Positions 37,400 through 48,500 of a stretch of 61,059 nt of DNA are shown here, piece by piece. Source of the DNA: Smittium mucronatum (Eukaryota; Kickxellomycota; Harpellomycetes; Harpellales; Legeriomycetaceae). The DNA lies in contig LSSL01002129.1 in assembly GCA_001953115.1 (NCBI GenBank), positions 1 through 61,059 of the forward strand, in the 5' to 3' direction. The translations under genes and the position numbers were made by a program. The notes below the pieces were generated by a model, which saw only the letters and a program-made list of their open reading frames with translations, was not told the DNA's origin and did no database searches. Each line of letters opens with the position of its first letter. The stretch's first letter is position 1.

Positions 37400-38379
37400 T
37401 TATTGGAGAGAGGATAGCAGATCATCTATTGATAAGGAAGTAGGTTGATTAAATGAGTGGAGGAGGAGAGTATCAGCAGTTGTGCTGGGCAGCAACTGGT
37501 CATATTCTGCTAAAAGTCCTAGAATGTCCAGTTCGCCATTGGGTTTGCTGTTATTTTCAGGATTTGTGCCATTTGAATACGAAGCTATCAGCTGGTCAAT
37601 ACTATTCAATGCCTCTGCGCCGTCCAGTGCATGCTTAGCCGGAGACTCTTCTATTCCTATACTAGAATCTAAAGTAGGGAAAAGGGAATGATTATCAGAT
37701 GAATGGAACTCGAAAGAGGAACCGTTCGTTTTGAAATCAGACTGGCTAAGAATATCATCAATCAAGAAGTTGAAATCCTCGATTGAATCGTCGTTTGGAG
37801 AGGGCTGGGCAGAAGATAGCTGTTGGACAGCGTCCAGGCACGAAAACGACTCGGGAGATTTAGGGTTGCTAAGTGGCAATAAAGGGGAAGGATTGTTAAT
37901 GTCAGTAGCATATTGGGCAGCCACGCTATTGAGCAGCGGGCTGCTTCCAAAACAAGTACTATTATTACCTGACTGGGTGAGCTGAGAAAAGTCACTGGCC
38001 AGTCCCTCGCCAAAGGCTTCGGGCCTGGCACGACAATCCCTTTGCTCTTTCAGTTCTATATCCAGTTTAGAGGATTTTTTGCTGGCTTTAATAGCTTTAC
38101 ATCTAGATCCCTCTTTTGTTGCAACTAGTCTCCGTTTACTCCTTTTGCTATACTTGGCTAAACTTGGTTTATGGGGATCAAGCTGCAGCAATTTGGAGAA
38201 GGATGAATCTCTGAACGGATAAGAGCACTATGAAAATTAAAAAAAAATGAAACCCAAAGTAAAATAAAAATAATCTATAATAAAGCTTTTTTTACCTGTA
38301 TATCGGGGCACATTGTTAGTTTACAATTTAAATCCAAATAAAAAGTTTCCAAAGTTTTCCTGCAGATTGGGCAATTCAT
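37400..38379 (-). CDS. Protein with N-terminal four-Cys zinc-binding motif, function unknown, two exons
   Basis: Exons 38379-38296 and 38227-37400, joined by a 68-bp GT/AG intron, give 303 residues. The start is the first ATG of exon 1; a downstream acceptor 17 bp later would shift the frame to an early stop, so the one used here is preferred. Residues 1-35 hold CPIC, then MCPDIQCSYPF: two Cys pairs (CxxC and CxxxxC) about 18 residues apart, probably one zinc site; a similar C-x4-CxYP pattern occurs in some ubiquitin/SUMO-protease-like proteins, but that resemblance is too short to transfer a function. Residues about 48-85 are Lys/Arg-rich (KYSKRSKRR), a likely nuclear localisation signal. 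The rest is Ser/Asn/Leu/Asp-rich and looks disordered, with acidic-hydrophobic clusters such as DDSIEDFNFLIDDIL and the C-terminal LSIDDLLSSLQ that resemble activation domains. A nuclear transcription-related role is a guess. The stop codon overlaps an AATAAA. Confidence 0.8.
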
Positions 38380-38999
38380 ACTTCTAAGTCAAGAATTGAA
38401 TTTAGAGTATATGAGGATTTATTACTATGTCAATATAGCGAAGGTTCTTTTTGGAATACCTGCAGAGAAAATTCCCTACTTTGTTTCGTTTGAAAGGTCT
38501 AAATAACAAATAAGTTGAGTGAGGATAAATACTATCTAGTTTTTTTTTTGGCGCCGGAGTGGTTGAAGGAAGAAGTGTCAAATAAATTAGAGCCGTTGAA
38601 AATCACGTTAAAAAGGAACAAGAATAATCGAACGCAGAAAGAATATTTGTAGGCTGGTTCTGCAAAAAGTTGGGTTTCTAATCTGGCTGAAGGGGTTTGA
38701 TGTATAAGTTCTGGTATTAAAACGAAATAAAAAAGTGAATCGAGAAATGCTGGAATCTAAATTTTAAAAGAAAATTAATTTGGAATTACGAATAAATTTG
38801 ACAAGAAAACTAATTTGGAGTTATGAATAAATTTGCAGTTTTCGACAAATATTTTGGCTTTCTGGAAACTCATCTTCTCATTATTTATTTCTCGCTTTTA
38901 AACCAATTATTTTCGAATTTGTTGATTTCTATTATTTCTATCAATAATTTGGCGCATATTTTCTTTTTTCTATCAAAAAACTGTCCAGTAGAAATTTCT

Positions 39000-39205
39000 A
39001 ATAATCAGTACTTAATTTCTGGTATGCTTTAATTATCCAACAATCAGCATTTAATTTCTGGAATGCCTTAATTATCCAATAATCAGTATTGAATTCTATA
39101 AAGTATTTTATTATCCAATAATCAGCATTTATTATATGGGTCAACTTAATTAGCCAATGTTTGATGGGAAAACCTATAGTATGCAATTAACCAATAATCA
39201 ATTGA
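39000..39205. repeat. 39-bp-period tandem array with a CCAAT box in each unit
   Basis: Units beginning AATAATCAG (or close variants) start at 39000, 39039, 39078, 39117, 39156 and 39193. Each junction contains TTATCCAAT or a near match, putting CCAAT boxes at 39-bp steps. The array lies between the divergent zinc-motif gene and RRP7, about 400 bp before RRP7, and may serve either promoter. Confidence 0.8.
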
Positions 39206-39356
39206 CCTTTCAAAAATTTATAGATACTACATAAAAAACTTTACAAAAAAAAATATTCTTGAAAATTCTCCTATTAGTTCAAAACTAATTACTCATTTTA
39301 AAAGTTTTCTAAAGTTACTTTTTTAAAAAATAATTCGAGCGAATACACAAAAAGCC

Positions 39357-39480
39357 ATTGCTTCAAGATTCAACTGAATATTTCCAGGGAAATTGATTCA
39401 AAACTCAAGTGAATATTCTCAAAGAAATTGCTTCAAAACTCAAGTGAATATTCCCAAAGAAATTGCTTCAAAACTCAACA
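39357..39480. repeat. 35-bp-period tandem array upstream of RRP7
   Basis: Four units whose ATTGCTTCAAAACTCAAGTG core starts near 39357, 39392, 39427 and 39462. The array ends about 110 bp before the RRP7 start codon, so it may be part of the promoter or 5' UTR. Confidence 0.8.
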
Positions 39481-39588
39481 TCTGCTTCAAATCTTCTTTC
39501 TCGTAATAACTTGCAATCGTGTTTAAAAAAATACTCAACTCTTGAAATAAAAAAAATTCTTTGAATATAAATATATCTTTTAATAAAA

Positions 39589-40632
39589 ATGGGTTCTAGA
39601 AAGAAGGGTTCTAAAAAATCTAAAAAAAACATAGATTCAGCTTCAGAAAAACCGGGAAAACAACTTATTATCGATGGATATTTGGTCCTGCCTATCATCA
39701 TCAACATAGAACCGGAACAACTGCACTATCTTTATATTAAGAAACATGGAGCTTCAGCTAATACTACTTCTGAGGGGCCCTCTCTAGATCCCTCAAAGAC
39801 TTTGTTTATAGTGAATCTTCCTGTAGACTGCTCTGTAAACACCCTTAAGACCTTTTTTAAACCTATAGCTCGAGTTTCCAAAGTTCTGTTTTCCGATATT
39901 GCTGGGTCTGATATTTTCCAAAAGGAATACCAAAAGGCCTGCCTGTTCTCTGACACTACATCTTCTGAAGCCCACGACCAAATTCAACCAGTGGAGTTTG
40001 GAACTAGACTGAAGAGCGGTAGCTGTTGCCATGTACAGTTCTTAGAGGAATCCGAAACCACCCGCGTGCTTTCTCTTTCATCAACTTCTAGTGGCGTCTT
40101 TCCTGTTCCTCACATTTGGCCAGCAATTTCCAATTCCAATGAAGATTCGTCTGATATCAGCACTAACACTCTGTCTGGTAATTCAGAAACCCAGCAAGTT
40201 TCTCCGTCTGATTACAAGGGCCTCCAGAGGTATTTGTTTGAATATAGAGGCCTGAGACCACCTCAGGATCTTTTATCTACTGAACTGTCTCAATACATGA
40301 TTAAGTTTGAAAAGAAACAATACGAGAGAGAGAGGCTTTATTCTGCACAGAAAAATGTTCCCGATGAAGATGGATTCGTAACTGTGGTCCACAACAAGCA
40401 CCGGTTCAAGAAAGAGTCTTCCTTTGCTGACCCCTCTGCTCATCTGTCTTCAAACCCCTACATTGCTGACAAAATAAAGAAAAGACAAGACAAAATACAC
40501 TCCACGTCTTTCTACCGCTGGCAACAGCGCGAAAACAACAAGAATGCTGCTGAGTTACTTAAGCTCAAGTTCCAACAAGACCGCGAAAAGATTTCTAAAC
40601 TCAAACAGTCTCGGAAATTCAAGCCCTACTAA
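39589..40632 (+). CDS. RRP7: Ribosomal RNA-processing protein 7 (RRP7)
   Basis: A single exon of 347 residues starting at the ATG in AAAAATGGG. RRP7 acts in the nucleolus within the UTP-C part of the small-subunit processome and is needed for 18S rRNA maturation and 40S assembly. Residues 1-25 are Lys/Ser-rich. Residues about 66-180 form an RNA-recognition-like fold (KTLFIVNLPVDCSVNTLKTF). The C-terminal RRP7 domain is unmistakable: PDEDGFVTVV at about 258-268, a charged helix with FYRWQQRE, and the ending RKFKPY that closes family members from yeast to human. The length is close to that of yeast Rrp7 (about 300) plus modest insertions. The gene converges on ELP4, 242 bp apart. It stands out as the cleanest gene in the window, without introns or disruptions. 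Confidence 0.96.
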   Translation: MGSRKKGSKKSKKNIDSASEKPGKQLIIDGYLVLPIIINIEPEQLHYLYIKKHGASANTTSEGPSLDPSKTLFIVNLPVDCSVNTLKTFFKPIARVSKVLFSDIAGSDIFQKEYQKACLFSDTTSSEAHDQIQPVEFGTRLKSGSCCHVQFLEESETTRVLSLSSTSSGVFPVPHIWPAISNSNEDSSDISTNTLSGNSETQQVSPSDYKGLQRYLFEYRGLRPPQDLLSTELSQYMIKFEKKQYERERLYSAQKNVPDEDGFVTVVHNKHRFKKESSFADPSAHLSSNPYIADKIKKRQDKIHSTSFYRWQQRENNKNAAELLKLKFQQDREKISKLKQSRKFKPY

Positions 40633-40741
40633 TTTGCTCCTTCCTTTACCCTATATCGCTCCACTCTACTCTTCCTCTGATCTTCCCTTTACACCTCTCT
40701 TCTTAATATCTATTTCATAAATAATCCATTTATCCTATATT

Positions 40742-40747
40742 AATAAA
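40742..40747 (+). terminator. Poly(A) signal of RRP7
   Basis: AATAAA about 110 bp after the stop codon, in the gap between the convergent RRP7 and ELP4 genes. Confidence 0.45.
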
Positions 40748-40874
40748 CACATCCCATCAATAGATTATTACATAAGCCCATATCTGAAGCTACTATTTAA
40801 TAACTATTTATCACTAAAGCCAAAACAAAGACCATTTTATGTTTAATATTGCAAGCAATAAAGCCATTAGTAAA

Positions 40875-42254
40875 TCAAAAGTCTAGCTTGGTGGCGGACT
40901 GAGATTCAGGAACTCTTCGCTCTGAACTTCCGCCCTCTATAGGGAGATGGTATGTTTCGATACTGAATTTCTTTCTCCGAAGTCTGAAAGCCAGATTGTT
41001 AGTCGAACCGCCGCCTGATCTAGCTAGGATGGATAGTTTGCTTGCTGGTGGCACGAGACTGTTGAGGCAGGGCAGCTTGTGGATATGGAACAGCCCGTGG
41101 TACTCTTCGTTGGACTTTGTTTTGGTCTTTTGTAGTTTCAGCAGCCTGCTTCCTTCAACGTATCCCCCTTCAAAAGATTCTAGCTCTACGACGCTATCGC
41201 AATGCTTCTCGATCCGTCTCAGCAGCCCTGACTTTTTCCTCTTTTCTCCTTGGGCTTCGCTGGGTATTGAAATCATACAGGCTGCATAAGAATATCTCAA
41301 AAGCCCCTTAAGCCCCACAAAAAACTCTAGTATTTCCTATGAAAAATTCATTAATACATTCTTTGTTAGTCTTCTGTAAAAAATTAGATACACTTTGACT
41401 TTTTTAAAATAAAAAAAACCTCAACCCACCCATCTACCCGCCCCCCATTCCCTTTTCCAAAAAAAAGTAAAGAGTTTTGGATAAGGAAGGGTGGTGATGG
41501 TTTGGATTTTTAGAAGAATAAAAAAAATAGTATATTGATATTATAGAGGTGGATTGAAAAGAAACTTAAAAAAAACCTTATCTGAAGCTTGCTGCCAAAT
41601 AGCTGAGCCTATGGAATGCAGAGATATACGAGCAATTCGTCTAGGTCCAGATTGCTTAGAACTATCAAGAGAACTGTACCCATTTTCTACAAACTGGCTT
41701 ATTTTAGAGAACAATTGGGAATAACCACTAACCGTGTTGTTTTTAACCATATCATATACATTTACAATATCTACATCTGCATTCTCAATCTCGCCTTCAT
41801 TCATACTGGCACTCAAATCAAATTCATGGCAGTATGTATCCTGCTCGGATCCAGAGGTTTTAACGTTTAAATCAACGGCCACGGGATTGGACTTGTTATA
41901 TCTCCAAGCTATTTTCATATCAGCACTCTTTTCGGCACTTACTGGGGTTTGTTTATCTATTCTTTTAGGCAGCACCAAATCTTTCTTTGTTTCAAGACCA
42001 GTTTTAGCAACAAACAACTTGTGATTAGAGCATACAGATTGCGCTTCAAATATGGATTGCAATATTTGCGAGTAGCCCGTCATTCTGTCCTCCTCAACCA
42101 GCAGTATCGTGCCCACAGCCAAACCTCCTCCAAGAACATCATCTAAAGAACTAATCCCACTAGACACCAGAACCAACGAATTGCTTCCCACCAACTTTGT
42201 CCCAGACGGAAGTCCGATCTGACCCCCAATCGATCCTATTTTTTTGAAACTCAT
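40875..42254 (-). CDS. ELP4: Elongator complex protein 4 (ELP4), two exons
   Basis: Exons 42254-41577 and 41336-40875 give 379 residues. ELP4 with ELP5 and ELP6 forms the RecA-like hexamer of Elongator, which modifies wobble uridines in tRNA. Exon 1 shows GISSLDDVLGGGLAVGTILL, the family start of the RecA fold in which ELP4 lacks a working Walker A. RRIARISLHSIGSAIW follows near its end. Exon 2 continues EILEFFVGLKGLLRYSYAAC, then RIEKHCDSVVELESF, FHIHKLPCL and the closing NLAFRLRRKKFSIE, all hallmark blocks. The 240-bp intron uses a poor donor (AAG|GTTTTT) but is required, since reading through hits a stop and the joined protein restores the conserved block. An in-frame ATG 24 codons upstream (42326) is possible; I prefer 42254 by family alignment. 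Confidence 0.95.
41425..41446 (-). other. Potential G-quadruplex in the ELP4 intron
   Basis: On the minus (sense) strand four G tracts of 6, 3, 3 and 3 are separated by loops of 1, 5 and 1 bases, which meets the usual G3+N1-7 rule. It lies mid-intron and is exceptional in this AT-rich DNA. Confidence 0.65.
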
Positions 42255-42339
42255 TATGTGAACTTGAAATATAATTAAAACTCTAAACTCTGAAATTATT
42301 TCGGGATTATTTTTGTTACTCTTCATCTTGATTTACGCT

Positions 42340-42455
42340 ATCCAATAGTATCATTTATACCCCCATCCTCGCCTTTTAAAAATTGCATTCATTTAAACGC
42401 CAATGATCTGCTTTAATTTCTAATTGCCAGCATTAAAAATATCACTAAATATACC
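42340..42455 (-). promoter_or_regulatory. CCAAT boxes upstream of ELP4
   Basis: CCAAT at about 42345, 42401 and 42450, 90-200 bp before the preferred start codon. Confidence 0.35.
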
Positions 42456-42515
42456 AATAATATTCGAGATAATAAAATCCGAACTTTTCACAAAAATTTA
42501 TTTAAATTCATAAAT

Positions 42516-42585
42516 TTGATGGCTTTTATTTTTTACACAGAATTTAAAGTTGATGGCTTTTGTTTTTTACGCAGAATTTAAATTT
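42516..42585. repeat. 34-bp tandem duplication
   Basis: A unit beginning TTGATGGCTTTT and ending CAGAATTTAAA occurs at 42516 and 42550 with a few substitutions. It lies upstream of ELP4. Confidence 0.8.
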
Positions 42586-45500
42586 GAAGATCAAGTGAAG
42601 AAATTCTCATCAACATATCAATAAAAGCTATTAGAGACGCCAATTAAAACTATCATTCACAATAGATGCCAATATTCCCCCCATTTATTCAAGCTGTGCC
42701 CCAAAGAGATTGATATCTTGTATAAGACGCGTATAAAAAAACTGGGTTTCTAATGCCTTGATATTCCCCACTCTAAAACAACTCAATCAATAACCATAAA
42801 CACTTTTAGGATAGGTGTAAAGAATTTAAAACTATAAATTATATGGTTTAGCTCTTTTTTCCCCGAAAAAGTCTTGTGAAGTAAAATTACTTGCCGTAAT
42901 ATTAGCTCATTTGAATTTGATTACTTAAAATGAACCCCATTATCTTAGTAAGAGGATCACATTAGCAGAAATAATTATTATTTCAGAAGTTTCGCACATG
43001 TCCTCACAATCTCAGTAGCTATCTATCCAGTTTATACATAAATCAAATTTATATATACTTTTTCCTCTTTGTGTTAAACGAAAAAATATGTTATATTATA
43101 ATTATCAGTTATGCAGGCTTTTCAACCTTTTAAATCATATGGATTCATTATTCCTCACCATAATACTCTCCCATCACTTTCTTTTTTCTTTCATCTTCAT
43201 TTTCTTATATTGAGGTTCTGTTTATTCTTCTTGGTTTAGAATATAAAATATCTATTCAAAATGTATTATTTAAGGATTTTAATTATTCAATTCATATACT
43301 CGCCTTTATCTTTCATTGATCTAACTAAATATGAATTTTTATTTACTTCTATTGTATTAAGGTTAAAGACATAATCCCATATTAAGCTCTTTTTTAGCTC
43401 AACTGAAAATCTAATTCCAATTGTCAAAAAATCGAAAAAACTATTAATATCCTTTATAATTTGCTCCTTAATACGTTTAAATTTTTTTTTTTGAAATCTA
43501 TGAAACTTCAAAGACTCCCATTATTTTTGGTTCATTGTTTAAAAGTCCCCTTTTTCAGATAATTTCATCCATTTTCCATTTACTTTATAGAAAATTCTTA
43601 AACACTATTATAAACTTAAATCCCCCCTTTAACACCTATGTTTTTATATATCTGCTCTCTTTTTTTTTAAAAAAAAAAACTGAATACATGAAAAACATAA
43701 TCTAGCCCATTTTTTTATGATTTTTATAATGAAATAGATAAATTTCATCGATTAGTATGAATTTTATTTTATTTTAAATATTTTCTATATGATTTTTGAC
43801 TTTTTTTACCTAAATAATATGAATTATAAATAAATTAAATTGAAAATAAAAATAAAAATAAAAATAAATTAAATCTTTATATCCGTGATATAAAATTTTA
43901 AAAAAGGATTTCGTTTAAAAATATAGCAATTTGTGTATTCAAATTAATAATAAATTCATTAATAGACAAGAATTTAATGTTCTCTATTTTTCAGAGTCTA
44001 TATTGATCTATTATAAAATAAATTAAAAGATTGTTTGAGAAAAAAGTCTTTATTTTCAAACTGATTTCTACTTTTCTTCAAGCTGGTTTTTTTTTTTACA
44101 ATAATATTATATTCTATTTGCAAAAAAAAAAATTCCTTTTTACAAATTTTTCCGTAAAAAGTTTTTTTTAATATAAATCATAACTAAAAACACAAAAGAA
44201 CGCACATAACTTTAGCTAATCAAAAAAATTATCAAAAGGTATATTATCATTTACTCGGTTCAAAGATAAAAAATATATAATAGTACTGTAAAAAACTAAT
44301 GTGAGAATAAAAAGTTATTATTAACTTTTCAAAATGGGTTTAATTTTCTTGTTTAATTAAAGAAAATTTTAGGATTCGAAAATTATATGCCTATAAAATC
44401 AAAAAATTCTTATTTTTTAATAAAAATAATACAAATTTTTTTCTAGTTTAGAAATTATATTTAGTCTACATTTTGAATCCTTATTTACATTTCAAACTTG
44501 GTTGCAAAAAATTAAAAACGAGAATATTCATTACTTATAAAATTAATCAACCATAGAAAATGTCTTCAATTGATTTTATAAATTTTTTTATTAGAGTATT
44601 ATAATTCAAAAAAAAAACTTAATAAACATTTTTTCACTTGTTTCTTTTTCAAGCATCTTGACCTCAGCTTTTTCAATGTGAATTGAAGTTAAAATCTATT
44701 CAAATTTATTTAATAACTTTAAAAACCCCCCTAATAAACACTGACAATCATTAAATATGAAAATGAAAAATGTAAAAAAAAAGAAACTACTTTTCATTTC
44801 CTACTTTTTGATTTTGATTATAGTCAAACGAAATAATATATATAATTTTTTTTTTAATATTTATACTAATCTAGCGGAATTAAATATTATCAAATTAATC
44901 TACAGAATGCGATACTTGAACTCAGAAAAATTATGAAATTAAAAAATTAACTATTGATTATCTCAAAGAATGGTTATTCTGTAGAGAAATTGCAATAAAT
45001 ATATTATTTAGAAAATTCGATTAAAATTTATTAAGAAATAAACTTGGGTATTTGAGTTTTTAATTAAAATCAAGATATCAGGGTTTATATTTTAGATTTA
45101 AATTTAAATAATGATATTATTTAATTTTTAAATACGATTAAATAGTAAAATCAAAATTTAGCTTTTATCATAATCATAAGCAGATTAATTAAAACACCGA
45201 AAGCCTTTTTTTATTGCTATTTCAATAATTTTTTTACATATTATTATTAACTTGTAAAAAAAATTCTTGAATAAAAAATATTAATTTACACTAATTATTT
45301 TGCATATATATATTCTAAGCTCATTTTATTTTATGAGGTAATTTTTTTTGAGTCTTTAAAAATCTTCAAAAAAATTTAAGGGGTTTCTTGTTAAAAAAAT
45401 AGATAGTTTTCATATTTTACAAAAAAAAGCCATTTTTTCAATGATTTAAAATATAATTAATTACTTGTAAATAAAAAAAAATTATAAATAAAAAAATTAA

Positions 45501-48500
45501 AATTGTGGCTATTAATTATTTTTATACTTATCTTATTTAATCGATTAAATAAGATCAATGAGATATTGGAGACTGTGGTTAAAATAAAAATATCTAGCGA
45601 AAATGAGGCTGATTGAGAACTTTATTGGTATATTATGATGTTAAATTGGTTTGATTTAGTACAAATAGTACTTCTAATTATCTCTTATTTACCTATTTTA
45701 GATTAGTAGGTAATTTAAAAATCTGATTCGTACTTATTTAATACCTTTAAATAGTTGGTTTAGATCATATAAAATTTAATAAGGGACTTAAAACGAAATT
45801 TTTTATCTCGCATAATACTTTTTAGAATCTACACTAAACCTCAATTTTTTATGTATAATCGATTGAACAAGCTTTAAAAATGGTCACATGCACTGTTAAT
45901 TGAAAAAAAATCAAAAATTATCTTTTTAATTTAATATCATAAATTTTAATAATTGATAATCTTTTTCGAAAAGAATAGAGCCTTTTTTTTCGGCTAAAAT
46001 AAAATTCAAATAAATTTTTTTGATTTATATAAGCAATTTGGTATTAAATTAATCCACAGCACTAAAATATTTTTATAAGACTAGGAATTTTTTAAAAACC
46101 TAATTGAATAAAATCCCATTTAAGAATATGAAATTATTTTTTGAATAATTAATGATAATAAAACTAATTGAATGTGAATTTTGAGAGGAAAAAATCCAAT
46201 ACAACATTAGTAACTTCTTAATATTTCTCGTAATTTTCATAATCGATGATATTTATTTTACAAATAATTTAATTAAAATCACTACTCAAGATCCCTAGAT
46301 TAACAAACTTCATAAAAAAATGAGACATTATATTTATAAATAGAGATTATCTGGGATTTAATTACAACAACATAATATATAGTTTATATTTAATATGACT
46401 TGGTGATATTTTTAAGTTTTTTTATTAACTTTAAAGAGAGACATAAATAACTAAACACAGTAAAATTCCCAAAAACTAGAATGAAAATTTAGATAAATTC
46501 TTGTAATATTTTAATAAGTTATTGATAGTTTCATAATTAACAGTATTGGCGCTTTAGTGTGTGGATTATTTGTTAACATAATCAGATATATAAATAAAAT
46601 TTTAGATAACTGAATGTTTTCACAGCTGACATGTAACATTTTTTCGAGTTATTTTCAAGTTTAAATTATGTTATTAATGTTAAACGAAGTTATGAAATAA
46701 AAAAAAAATTAAGATAAATCAATTAAAGCCATTGTGAAATATGAATGCTTTGTTTTTTTATTCTTTTTTCAGGTTTAACATAAGACAAAATACTTCATCG
46801 ATAAATTTATTTTACCCATTTTTACTGCAAAAATAATATTTTATACTAAGAGAATTATTAAATCAGCTTATAAATGAGATGAATATAGTAATAAAAGTGA
46901 CTTTATATTGAGTTAATTAGAAACCAAATTATCTTATATAAATAAAAAAATAGTTTTTTTTCTCTATCGCTTTCATTGGATTTAAAATCGTAACATAATT
47001 TTCATTTTTATTAATAGTAGGTTTGGTTATCGACTTAATTTTCAATACCAATAAATATTCTATCTGGTGTTGTTCTTTCGATATTTTCGAATAGTGTGAT
47101 TTAAATTTTGCGAATAAAACTGGATTCGAAGTTTTAATTTACAATAGAAAATTTTAAGAAAGAAATAGAATTAATTTAGATTGATAACATCTTATGGATA
47201 AAATAACATTCTTGATAATAAAGACTCGATTCATCTTCAACTGAAACATTACATACCCTCAAGTTTTCGTTATTAATAAAAATTATAACCTTTTTTATAT
47301 CCCAGGCTTTTTAAAAGTTTTTAAATGTCCTTTCTAGGATCAAACATCGGTAAAACATTCTTTAGTTGACACCGAGGTTGTTCACATTTTTAATAAAACC
47401 ATCTTATAGTTATAAGAATTTTTTCTAAATTAATATAGATAGGTATCTTAAATATGTTTAATGGTTCTTAAATCAATAATACAAAATGATTCGAGTCGTT
47501 GAGTGATTTGGTGATACATTACTGACATTTAAATAATACTGAATGTCTTTATTATGGTTCTATATGGTCACTAGAAAAAAAATTTATGAAAATTTTATTA
47601 GAAATAGAGTCAAATTTTTAAAAAAAGAATTTGGAACCATAATTATGTTGACTAAAAAGGTAAAAGATACTCAAGTGTTTTATTTTAAAAAAAATAGAAA
47701 CATAGAGCTTAAATGGGGTTCAAACTAAATTAATAATTGAATAAATCTCATATGAGGTTAAAAAGCTATAATTTCCGAATTAATTTCAGGATAAAATGAA
47801 AATTAAAATCATGTATAAATTTCATATTTCCGGTGAAAATAAACCAATAGCTTTCTACCCGCAGACATTCTAAAATTCGATCGTGTTTTAAGAAAATTAT
47901 AAAAAATCTTTATAAAGCTCCAAAACCATTCAAGAATCTTTTAAAATTCAAATTTTTTTTTTTTGAAACTATTAAAATTATCAAAGTTCGCCTTTGATAA
48001 ATTCAGGAAATACATAAGCATTTATAACAGAATTATAAATAAAGAACTCAATTTTTTTTCCTTTTTCCATTTTTTTTTCAATTATATTTTTTGCGAAGTA
48101 TCTTCACTTAAAGTATCTTTATTATAATCATACAATTTTCTGTTTCATCAGAGGCACAGTTTTTCCGTTTCGTTTAATTTTTCTACTTTAGAATTCAATT
48201 TAGCTTTATATAATGAAATTTCTTGGTCTAGATTTTTTGTAAGTAATTGAAACACTGAATTTTTTTCCAAAATCACTTAAATATTACTCATTTTAGTACA
48301 ATTAGTTGTAATTTTAAGCAGAGCACAAATTCTTTCGATAAAGCATTTATAATTTCCGTATTGACCTATTTTTTTAAAATACAACACAATTATTGACTAG
48401 AGAAAATATTCTTGATTAATTTTTGGCCTTTTAAAATCGCTTTTGATAATTCAATTCCTGGATTTTATCGAAGATCTTTACAAAAGCTCACACATATTTT

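Noticed and set aside
38548..38630. tRNA gene suggested by an A-box-like GCCGGAGTGGTTGAAGG
   Set aside because: No matching B box and no cloverleaf could be drawn downstream.
39000..39205. Coding repeat on the minus strand (62-codon frame with repeated DYWIIK)
   Set aside because: The period of 39 is divisible by three, which alone keeps the frame open; there is no start context, splice context or family resemblance.
41541..41576. ELP4 ending at an in-frame stop at 41541 without an intron
   Set aside because: That reading would lose the C-terminal blocks conserved in all ELP4 proteins, which are encoded in the correct phase just downstream at 41336-40875.
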